NCBI RefSeq assembly: GCF_014191725.1
Contig: NZ_JACHWZ010000008.1
Coordinates: 176,460-240,459 of the forward strand
Length of the DNA stretch: 64,000 bases
DNA from: Microbulbifer rhizosphaerae
Lineage (GTDB): Bacteria > Pseudomonadota > Gammaproteobacteria > Pseudomonadales > Cellvibrionaceae
Reading direction: 5' to 3'
Below are positions 35,357-41,854 of the stretch, piece after piece (the first letter of the stretch is position 1; every line of letters starts with the position of its first letter). The notes beneath the pieces are model-generated. The model did no database searches and was not told the origin of the DNA. It saw only the letters and a list, made by a program, of their open reading frames with translations. Both the position numbers and the translations under genes were made by a program.

Positions 35357-36809
35357 CGTGCAACCCTACGTGCCAAACAAGGATTTTATCTATCGCGCCG
35401 CTGATGCACTCGCCGATTCCCACCTGCAGCAGGCACTGGCCAAGGCCGGGCGCGGTTTTGTCGACAAACGCTCCGCGGCGGTGACGCGGGTTCCCAATTT
35501 CGAAGCCATGCGCGATCGCGCCCGCGCGGTGCGGCAGAAGGCCCTGCAGGACCTGGATATCTACCTGCTGCACTTTGAGAAGAAGGTTACCGAAGCCGGC
35601 GGCCAGGTACACTGGGCCGAAACACCGGCGCAGATGCGGGAAATCGTCCTGCAACTATGCGCGCGACACAGCGCCACGCGGGTGACCAAAGGCAAGTCCA
35701 TGGTGGGCGAAGAGGTCTACCTCAACGAGGCCCTGGAAAAAGCCGGCATCACCCCCTTCGAAACGGATCTGGGCGAATACATTCTGCAACTGGCCAAGGA
35801 ACCGCCCAGCCATATCGTCGCCCCGGCGTTGCACAAGACGCGGGCCCAGATACAGGATCTGTTTCTGCATCACCACGCCCTGGGGGAGCGGGACCTGAGC
35901 GCCGTCGAAGCCATCGTCGACGAGGCACGACAGGTCATCCGCGACCGATTTCTCAGGGCCGATATCGGCATCACCGGGGCCAACCTGCTGATCGCCGAAA
36001 CCGGTACCGTCGCCATCGCCACCAACGAAGGCAACGGCGACCTCACCGCCACCCTGCCCCGGGCCCATATCGTCACCACCACCATCGACAGAGTGGTGCC
36101 CACCTGGGAGGATGCCAGTGCAATTTTGCGGGTACTCGCCCGCAGCGCCACCGGCCAGCAGACCACCACATACACCTCCTTCTTTACCGGCGCCAGGGGC
36201 GACACCGACAAAGACGGGCCGGAAGCTTTTCATGTGGTGTTGCTCGACAACCGCCGCAGCCAGTTGTTAGGCAGCGAGTACCAGGAGATGCTCCACTGCA
36301 TTCGCTGCGGTGCCTGTATGAACCATTGCCCGGTCTATCAGGCCGTCGGCGGCCACACTTACGACAGCGTCTACCCGGGGCCCATGGGTGCCGTTCTGAC
36401 ACCGCTGCTCCGCCACCGCGATGGCGATTACCAGCTGCCCAATGCCAGCACCTTCTGCGGGCGCTGTGAATCCGTATGCCCGGTCAAGATTCCCCTTCCC
36501 GACCTGATGCGCAAGCTGCGCAATCGGGAACAGCAGGAAGCGCGATTCAAGGGGGCCGGATACTGGATCACCAAAGTTTTTTGCGCGCTCGCCGCGTCGC
36601 CGCGGCTATACCGCGCCCTGACCAGTATCGGCACGAAGCTCGCCGCCGCGCTGGGGGCCAGACGAGGCCGCTTCAGCAAGCTGCCGCTGCTCGGCGGCTG
36701 GACGGCGCACCGGGATTTCCCCGCGCCCCAGGGAGGCAGCTTTCAGTCCCAATGGCGCCGCAACGGCAAGGCACAACCCCCTGTGGGAGCCTGCCCCGCA
36801 GGCGATTAA
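35349..36809 (+). CDS. lutB: Lactate utilisation ferredoxin-like subunit LutB
   Basis: A 486-residue iron-sulfur protein of the LutB/LldF type. An N-terminal LUD domain (about 65-300; TKGKSMVGEEVYLNEAL, ADIGITGANLLIAETGTV) is followed by two [4Fe-4S] motifs, CIRCGACMNHCP (about 318) and CGRCESVCP (about 370), and a helical C-terminus. It passes electrons from lactate to the membrane quinone pool. The last ten or so residues (PPVGACPAGD) are encoded by a REP-like repeat that runs over the stop codon, so the natural C-terminus has been replaced or extended by repeat insertion. Confidence 0.9.
   Translation: MSSVQPYVPNKDFIYRAADALADSHLQQALAKAGRGFVDKRSAAVTRVPNFEAMRDRARAVRQKALQDLDIYLLHFEKKVTEAGGQVHWAETPAQMREIVLQLCARHSATRVTKGKSMVGEEVYLNEALEKAGITPFETDLGEYILQLAKEPPSHIVAPALHKTRAQIQDLFLHHHALGERDLSAVEAIVDEARQVIRDRFLRADIGITGANLLIAETGTVAIATNEGNGDLTATLPRAHIVTTTIDRVVPTWEDASAILRVLARSATGQQTTTYTSFFTGARGDTDKDGPEAFHVVLLDNRRSQLLGSEYQEMLHCIRCGACMNHCPVYQAVGGHTYDSVYPGPMGAVLTPLLRHRDGDYQLPNASTFCGRCESVCPVKIPLPDLMRKLRNREQQEARFKGAGYWITKVFCALAASPRLYRALTSIGTKLAAALGARRGRFSKLPLLGGWTAHRDFPAPQGGSFQSQWRRNGKAQPPVGACPAGD
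36778..36808. repeat. REP-like repeat (family A) at the end of lutB
   Basis: The sequence CTGTGGGAGCCTGCCCCGCAGG and its flank match the arms of the inverted pair at 38787-38871. The GCCTGC/GCAGG stem is the usual REP feature. It lies inside the last codons of lutB. Confidence 0.65.
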
Positions 36810-36875
36810 TACGGTGCCGGTAGCAACACCGCTTTCGCCTTGCAGTTTTTTTTTGCTCCCGCAAAACCTGCATTT

Positions 36876-36935
36876 CCGCTGGGCGGCACTCCGCTGGGCG
36901 GCACTCCGCTGGGCGGCATTCCGCTGGGCGGCATT
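36876..36935. repeat. Four 15-bp tandem repeats upstream of lutC
   Basis: Four direct copies of CCGCTGGGCGGCAYT (36876, 36891, 36906, 36921), the first two ending ACT and the last two ATT. They are in the 190-bp gap between lutB and lutC. Being a multiple of three they keep a frame open, but no conserved protein is encoded. Confidence 0.9.
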
Positions 36936-36999
36936 CCGCCGTCCATGGCGGTCACAAGCAGGCTGCCACATTGCTGGGGCCATAACGAAAGGAATAACA

Positions 37000-37644
37000 A
37001 TGAGCAGTTGCCGCACGGCAATCCTCTCACGCATCCGCCAGGCCCTGAATAAACGGGGCACGCCGACGGATATTGACGAAGCCTTTGCGAACCTGACGCA
37101 ACAGGTGCCTTCGCCTGTGCAACCGCCCCTATCCGCCGGAACGGTTGAAGCCTTCAGCCGCGCTGCCGCTGACAATGGCGCTGAGATGCATCGCATCGAG
37201 ACGCTGGAGGAACTGCCCGGCTGGGTGGCGACGCGGGCGGCAGAACTGGGGCAAACGCCCAGCGTAGTTGTGGCCCCGCAATTCGCCGACACAGGCTTGC
37301 AGTGGACAGCCATTGAAACGCTCGACCAGGTTCGCCAGGCAACCGACTGGGGCCTGGCTTGGGGCTGCGCCGGCATTGCCGAAACGGGAACCGTCGTCTC
37401 CGTCAGCCGGGACTGCCCCAGCAGTTCGCTGTTTCTGGTACAGCGCCTGATTGTGGTTCTGGATCGCGCGGATATCGTCGCCTACCAGGAGGAGGTCTGG
37501 GACCGATTGCGTCAGCGATTCAGTGGCCGTATCCCCCGCACCGTCAACCTTATTACCGGCCCGTCCCGTACGGCGGACGTCGAACAACAGATTCAGATCG
37601 GCGCCCATGGCCCGAAATGGACTGACTATGTCATCGTTGATTAA
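37000..37644 (+). CDS. lutC: Lactate utilisation subunit LutC
   Basis: A 215-residue LUD-domain protein of the LutC/LldG/YkgG type, the third component of the L-lactate oxidation complex. Conserved features include ILSRIRQAL at the N-terminus, the WGCAGIAETGTVV segment in the middle and NLITGPSRTADVEQQIQIGAHGP near the C-terminus. The start at 37000 has AAAGGA about 6 bp upstream; the open frame reaches to 36814, but that part only translates the 15-bp tandem repeat. The 190-bp spacing from lutB is wider than usual because of repeat insertion. Confidence 0.9.
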   Translation: MSSCRTAILSRIRQALNKRGTPTDIDEAFANLTQQVPSPVQPPLSAGTVEAFSRAAADNGAEMHRIETLEELPGWVATRAAELGQTPSVVVAPQFADTGLQWTAIETLDQVRQATDWGLAWGCAGIAETGTVVSVSRDCPSSSLFLVQRLIVVLDRADIVAYQEEVWDRLRQRFSGRIPRTVNLITGPSRTADVEQQIQIGAHGPKWTDYVIVD

Positions 37645-37761
37645 GTCCATGATCCTCTTGGCGACCGGCTTGAAGGAACTTATGGCCCTCCCTGCCGCAA
37701 AACATGGACGATTTTTTCGCTCGCGGAATGCCCCAATTTGCTCGCTCAAGCCAACGAATCC

Positions 37762-37785
37762 ATCATTTCTCGTCATATTTCATCA
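37762..37785 (+). promoter_or_regulatory. Phased RTCA array upstream of the deoR-type gene
   Basis: ATCA, GTCA and ATCA begin at 37762, 37772 and 37782, exactly 10 bp apart, about 66 bp before the regulator start codon. The match to the arrays at the rhamnose and RG-I promoters suggests that the regulator controls its own gene. A -10/-35 pair cannot be placed with confidence. Confidence 0.5.
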
Positions 37786-37850
37786 AACTGGCATTATTTT
37801 GCCCCTTTATTGGCTAATATGCGTTCAACCTACTGCAGATATGGTTAGAT

Positions 37851-38729
37851 ATGGATAAAATAGGTGACACATTGACCAGAGCCCCCCAAAAACAGGTAAA
37901 TCCCGTGTTGGAAAAACAACGCCACCAGTTGATTCTCGATATCCTCGACGAGCAGCAGTTTGCCAGCGTGCGCAGCCTGTCGACCCAGCTGAGCGCCTCG
38001 GAAGCCACCATCCGCCGGGATCTCACCAAGATGGCGCAGGAGGGGCAGCTGAAGAAAATCCGCGGCGGTGCTGAAGCGCTGCCGTTGGGCGATAAAAAAC
38101 TGAGGCGGCCGCACCTGACGGGTTCGGCGTTTCTGGTTGATAAAAAGAAACAGACTGACGTCAAACGGCTGATCGCCCGCAAAGCCGTTGAACTCTGCGA
38201 GGACGGTGAATCCATTATCATTAATGGAGGCAGTTCCACCTATATGATGGGGGAATTTCTGGTCAGCCGGCAGCTCAATATCCTCACCAACTCTTTCGTT
38301 CTGGCGCAAGAGCTTTCAGAGAACAGCGACAATCAGATCACCCTTCCCGGTGGAGAGATCTACCGCAAACAGGGCATTATCCTGAGCGCCTTTGAAAACG
38401 ACACCATTCAGTATTACCACGGCAGCAAGATGTTTATGGGAACACCGGGTATTGGTGAATTTGGTGTTATGGAATCCGACCCCCTGCTGATTCGCGCGGA
38501 ACAAAAACTCAGGAAACAGGCCGATCAACTGATTATTCTGGCGGACAGCTCCAAACTGGGGAAACGCAGCAATTTTATTTTCAGTACCCTTGCCGACGTT
38601 GACGTGCTGATTACCGACAGCCAGGCCGACCAGGATATGCTTCGTATGTTCGAAGCTCAGGGCATCAGGATTGTGACTGTGGAGGCGCCAGCCAGGGCCG
38701 GAGCGGAAGCTAACGAAGCTGCTATCTAA
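37851..38729 (+). CDS. DeoR-family transcriptional regulator, probable rhamnose/RG-I regulator
   Basis: A 292-residue regulator. An N-terminal DeoR-type winged helix-turn-helix spans about residues 24-75, with SASEATIRRDL as recognition helix and LKKIRGGAEAL as wing. A DeoRC sugar-phosphate-sensing domain (about 90-260) follows, with NGGSSTYMMGEFL, LPGGEIYRKQG and ADSSKLGKRSNF. Repressors of this type usually respond to a phosphorylated sugar intermediate; here L-rhamnulose 1-phosphate or a triose product would be natural ligands (inference). It is the only regulator within the rhamnose/RG-I region, and phased RTCA arrays lie upstream of it and four other promoters. Confidence 0.85.
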   Translation: MDKIGDTLTRAPQKQVNPVLEKQRHQLILDILDEQQFASVRSLSTQLSASEATIRRDLTKMAQEGQLKKIRGGAEALPLGDKKLRRPHLTGSAFLVDKKKQTDVKRLIARKAVELCEDGESIIINGGSSTYMMGEFLVSRQLNILTNSFVLAQELSENSDNQITLPGGEIYRKQGIILSAFENDTIQYYHGSKMFMGTPGIGEFGVMESDPLLIRAEQKLRKQADQLIILADSSKLGKRSNFIFSTLADVDVLITDSQADQDMLRMFEAQGIRIVTVEAPARAGAEANEAAI

Positions 38730-39142
38730 AACTCAGGTTTCGGAGTTCGCGGAACCAGCCTTAGTGCTATTGAGTCATGAACCGCACCCTGTGGGAGCCA
38801 GCCCTGCTGGCGAATAATAACGTTGCCATTTAGCACCGTCTTTTCGCCTGCTGGGCAGGCTCCCACAACAGACACAGTGCACGACCAAGCGGCATTTGCT
38901 GTATGTTTTTCCCGCAATAGTAAACGGCGACGCTCCTGGACCAGACTGCCCAGTGTGAACTGCTTCACGTTTACCCTGATTCTATCGCCCTGGCAGTAGC
39001 CAATCCTGCCCGGGCAATACTGCGTTCATATCCTTCAACCCCAAATCGTATATACTCGGCCAAACGCGAAAACATCGGTGCGACAGCGCTGGTAAACACT
39101 AAAACAAGCGTTTCCGCCGCCGGAATCCTGGGGTAGTGGCAA
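38730..39142. other. Intergenic region between the regulator and the MotAB-helicase operon
   Basis: No convincing gene. It contains the family A REP pair at 38787-38871. A TATACT box near 39051-39056 could be the -10 element of the following operon, but I see no matching -35. A minus-strand frame at 38726-38968 runs through the REP pair and is not supported. Confidence 0.5.
38787..38871. repeat. REP-like inverted pair (family A)
   Basis: GTGGGAGCCAGCCCTGCTGGCGAA on the left faces TTCGCCTGCTGGGCAGGCTCCCAC on the right, forming a BIME-like structure with a spacer of about 38 bp. The arms match the repeat at the end of lutB. Confidence 0.8.
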
Positions 39143-40225
39143 GTGGCAATCTTCGACAAAACGCAGCCAAAGGTAATCGCCGAAAAAGGCGAAGCGGAGT
39201 TCTCCAAGGCTTCCCTGAACAAAGACCTTTCCGCCGCCGGTTACGACCAGGACGGCAAGTTCTTTTATGTCACCATGGATAAGGTTCTGTTCGACGACCC
39301 GGTCAGCACCATCAAGACGGTGCTAGACGCCCACGGCTTTGTTCCCAACCTGGAAAACATGCTCGCCTGCCTCGATAGCTTCGCTTTTGCTGCCTATGCC
39401 AAAACCGCCACCAGTCGCGCGGGCTCGATCCTCAAGGTCAGCGAGTACAACGCCTGCATCCGCTTCGAGCTTCCGCAAAAAAACAGGATCGGCGCGATCC
39501 TGCAAAGCTTTTACGACGAGATTTCCAAATACGAGTCCCAGAGCGGAAACGAGACCTGGCGGCCCGATCCGGAACTGAAAAAGCTCAAGGACTTAAAAAG
39601 CGAAGCGGCTGAACTCAAACGGAAAAACAAGGAATTGCAGGAACAGGTCAGCGCGCTGACCCTCCAACTGAACAGGGAGCAGAAGTCACTGAGCCGGGCA
39701 TCGCGAGCGCTGGACTCCCAGAAGGTGCTGCCGGACAACGTGCGCATCTGCAAAGTGGAACAGGTGGACCTGAAGCGCCGCACCGTGAAACTGAGCAGCC
39801 AGCGCAAGGTATTTGACGTTCCCACCCACCTGTTGGACCGGGTCCCCCAATTCCAGGCCCGCTGCCTGGCCATTTTCGATGAAGAGCAGGATGTACCGCT
39901 CGGTATCATCTTTCTGGACAACCAGGTGGCATCCGATGTGGAGCGGCGGACAGCGGAGCTGCTTTACGTGGAAGGTGACGCATTCAAGGCCAGGGATTCC
40001 CGGCGCAATGAACTCCAGGTAAAGGCCGTCAATGACCTGGAAGCGGATACCATCAAGAGCCTGCGGCGAGGCATGAAGGTGCTGGTATCCATGAGCGAAG
40101 GCCATGTGGTGCACTTCTCCGTGCTCAGCGAGTTACAACCGGGCGATTTTCTTGTCCGCGTACTTGAACAGTTTGTCGTCGGTGACATAGGCCGCAACCA
40201 GCTGGTCGCCGTGACCGACGATTAA
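39143..40225 (+). CDS. Coiled-coil protein of unknown function, first gene of the MotAB-helicase operon
   Basis: A 360-residue soluble protein that I do not recognise. Residues 1-135 form a globular domain containing FYVTMDKVLFDDP and FELPQKNRIGAILQSFYDEI. Residues about 143-192 are a strongly predicted coiled coil rich in Lys, Glu and Leu (ELKRKNKELQEQVSALTLQL). Residues 197-360 form a second beta-rich domain (VRICKVEQVDLKRRTVKLSS; GMKVLVSMSEGHVVHFSVL). There is no signal peptide or membrane segment. The start is GTG, with GGGG about 10 bp upstream; no ATG fits better. It lies 26 bp before the MotA-like gene. It could be a sensor or an adaptor linking the channel to the helicase (inference). 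Confidence 0.75.
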   Translation: MAIFDKTQPKVIAEKGEAEFSKASLNKDLSAAGYDQDGKFFYVTMDKVLFDDPVSTIKTVLDAHGFVPNLENMLACLDSFAFAAYAKTATSRAGSILKVSEYNACIRFELPQKNRIGAILQSFYDEISKYESQSGNETWRPDPELKKLKDLKSEAAELKRKNKELQEQVSALTLQLNREQKSLSRASRALDSQKVLPDNVRICKVEQVDLKRRTVKLSSQRKVFDVPTHLLDRVPQFQARCLAIFDEEQDVPLGIIFLDNQVASDVERRTAELLYVEGDAFKARDSRRNELQVKAVNDLEADTIKSLRRGMKVLVSMSEGHVVHFSVLSELQPGDFLVRVLEQFVVGDIGRNQLVAVTDD

Positions 40226-40251
40226 ATTCCAGCCATGAATCGGGAAAATCC

Positions 40252-41061
40252 GTGAACAGTCTGCTCAACAAAGAATACCTGACCGTATCGAAGAAGCGCT
40301 TTGATCCCATCACCGTAGTGTTCAGCGTCGGCCTCTTGGTGGCTGTGCTGTTCAATGCAGTGGGCATGGATCTCGGCGCGGGCACCGATTCCCAGGAACT
40401 TATTCTCTTCAACGATTTCCGCAGCTTCTTTTTTGTGGTGGGCGGCACTCTCGGTGTTCTCCTCTTCCAGTTCGATCTGGAAACACTGGTGAAAACCATC
40501 ATCCTGGTATTGCGCTCCTTCTTTGCCAATCCGGTCAAGCACCTGAACCCGACCATTGAGGAGCTGGATGAAACCATCATCAAATCCCGCAGCATCATGG
40601 ATCTGCGGGAGGGCAAGGAAATCACCGGCGAGCTGCTCAACGACATCATCTACATGATCCGGCAAAAGCTCTTCTATGAGGAGATCGAGGATTTTGTCGG
40701 CAACCGGATCGCCACTATTTTTATGGGCCGTAAAACCGCCGCGGCGCTGCTCAACAAAGGGGCCAAGGTCGCACCGGCGCTCGGCCTGCTGGGTACCGTC
40801 ATCGGCCTGATCGAGGTGCTGCAGTCCCTGGACGATCCCGCCAGCATCGGTCCGGCCATGTCCCTGGCCCTGATGACCACCGCTTTCGGCTCGGTGCTGG
40901 GTTCACTGGTTTTCACGCCGCTCGCCGGCCGGCTGGAACATCACAACAGTATTTACGTGGAAACCCACAAGCTGCTCATGAACCGGATCAGCGTGCTGAT
41001 CCGCCGGGAAGATCGCCTGTTGGACATGACCAAAATGAACAGGAAAGTCGACGAGACATGA
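40252..41061 (+). CDS. MotA/TolQ/ExbB-type proton channel subunit (MotA-like)
   Basis: A 269-residue inner-membrane protein with the MotA topology: membrane helices at about 19-38, 56-74, 172-190 and 199-222, and a cytoplasmic domain of about 95 residues between helices 2 and 3. The PALGLLGTVIGLIEVL segment contains the proline-led third helix of MotA-type stators. The four-helix order and loop size fit MotA better than ExbB or TolQ (three helices). It lacks the long cytoplasmic tail that characterises ZorA of Zorya. The start is GTG. It overlaps the next gene by 4 bp (ATGA), so the two subunits are translationally coupled. No flagellar genes are nearby. Confidence 0.87.
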   Translation: MNSLLNKEYLTVSKKRFDPITVVFSVGLLVAVLFNAVGMDLGAGTDSQELILFNDFRSFFFVVGGTLGVLLFQFDLETLVKTIILVLRSFFANPVKHLNPTIEELDETIIKSRSIMDLREGKEITGELLNDIIYMIRQKLFYEEIEDFVGNRIATIFMGRKTAAALLNKGAKVAPALGLLGTVIGLIEVLQSLDDPASIGPAMSLALMTTAFGSVLGSLVFTPLAGRLEHHNSIYVETHKLLMNRISVLIRREDRLLDMTKMNRKVDET

Positions 41062-41699
41062 AGCTGGAGCAGCTGACCGGGCAGGACGAAGAGGGGCTCG
41101 ATTCCTTTTACATCAGTTTCGGCGACCTGATGGTGATTCTGTGCGTCTTCTTTGTCATGCTCCTGTCCATGAGCAAGGTGGACGTGGGTTCCTTTGAAAG
41201 ACTTCGCAGCGTAATGACCGGGAGCACCGACGATACCCTGGTGGAACTGGCCGAATCGCTGCGGGTCATCGTTGAGGAATCCCCCGGCGTCCCCGGCGCC
41301 TCCGTCGAACTGGCGAAAGACGGTGTCAGGGTGAACCTGGATACCGCCGCCCTGTTCGCGCCGGGCAGTGCCGTGATCAAAAGCCGCGCCCTGGATTCCC
41401 TGGAGCCCCTGTTGGACGAGATTCACCAGACCGACTACCAAGTGGACATCGAGGGGCACAGCGACGACGTGCCCTACTACCGGGTGATTGACGGGGAAAC
41501 AGAGACCAACTGGAGCCTCAGTGGCAAGCGGGCGAGCAGCGTGATTCTTCACCTTCTCTCCATGGGCTTTTCGTCCCAGCGCCTGCGCGCGGTAGGCTAT
41601 GCGGATACGCGGCCGGTGGTGGATGTGACAGGTATAAGCGGTGCGGCACTGGCAGAGGCGCGGGCGCGCAATCGCAGGGTATCCCTGTTAATCCGCTAA
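41058..41699 (+). CDS. MotB-like stator subunit with OmpA-type peptidoglycan-binding domain
   Basis: A 213-residue protein with one N-terminal membrane helix (about 20-38) that begins SFGDLMVILCVFFVMLLS. D23 is placed like the essential proton-carrying Asp of MotB. After a short plug/linker region (about 40-90), residues about 95-213 form an OmpA/MotB peptidoglycan-binding domain with VDIEGHSDDVPY, NWSLSGKRASSVILHLL, GYADTRPV and ARNRRVSLLI. With the preceding gene it should form an ion-driven stator anchored to the cell wall. ZorB of Zorya has the same plan. Confidence 0.88.
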   Translation: MKLEQLTGQDEEGLDSFYISFGDLMVILCVFFVMLLSMSKVDVGSFERLRSVMTGSTDDTLVELAESLRVIVEESPGVPGASVELAKDGVRVNLDTAALFAPGSAVIKSRALDSLEPLLDEIHQTDYQVDIEGHSDDVPYYRVIDGETETNWSLSGKRASSVILHLLSMGFSSQRLRAVGYADTRPVVDVTGISGAALAEARARNRRVSLLIR

Positions 41700-41700
41700 C

Positions 41701-41826
41701 GGTAACTACTCAGCCCCTGTAGGAGCGGCCGTTGGCCGCGATCAACCATTGGATCTCACCAGACATCGATCGCGGCCAACGGCCGCTCCTACAGGGAAAA
41801 TCTGCGTCACGGCGTGAGTAGTTACC
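41701..41826. repeat. Compound REP-like inverted repeat (family B) between motB-like and helicase genes
   Basis: A perfect 29-bp inner inverted repeat (41715-41743 / 41768-41796; core GTAGGAGCGGCCGTTGGCCG) is nested in a perfect 12-bp outer repeat GGTAACTACTCA (41701-41712 / 41815-41826). It fills almost the whole 155-bp gap. A diverged copy is at 49758-49855 and a half copy at about 61396-61425. Confidence 0.92.
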
Positions 41827-41854
41827 CGCTAACAATGTAAAAGTAGAAGGTAAC

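Noticed and set aside
36814..36999. N-terminal extension of LutC
   Set aside because: The extension is the translation of a 15-bp tandem repeat; the family N-terminus and ribosome site support the start at 37000.
38726..38968. Small minus-strand gene
   Set aside because: Most of the frame is REP-like repeat DNA and the remainder has no recognisable similarity.
40252..41699. Flagellar motor stator genes motAB
   Set aside because: No flagellar or chemotaxis genes are nearby, and the pair is embedded in an operon with a coiled-coil protein and a helicase. A stray extra stator remains possible but is less likely.
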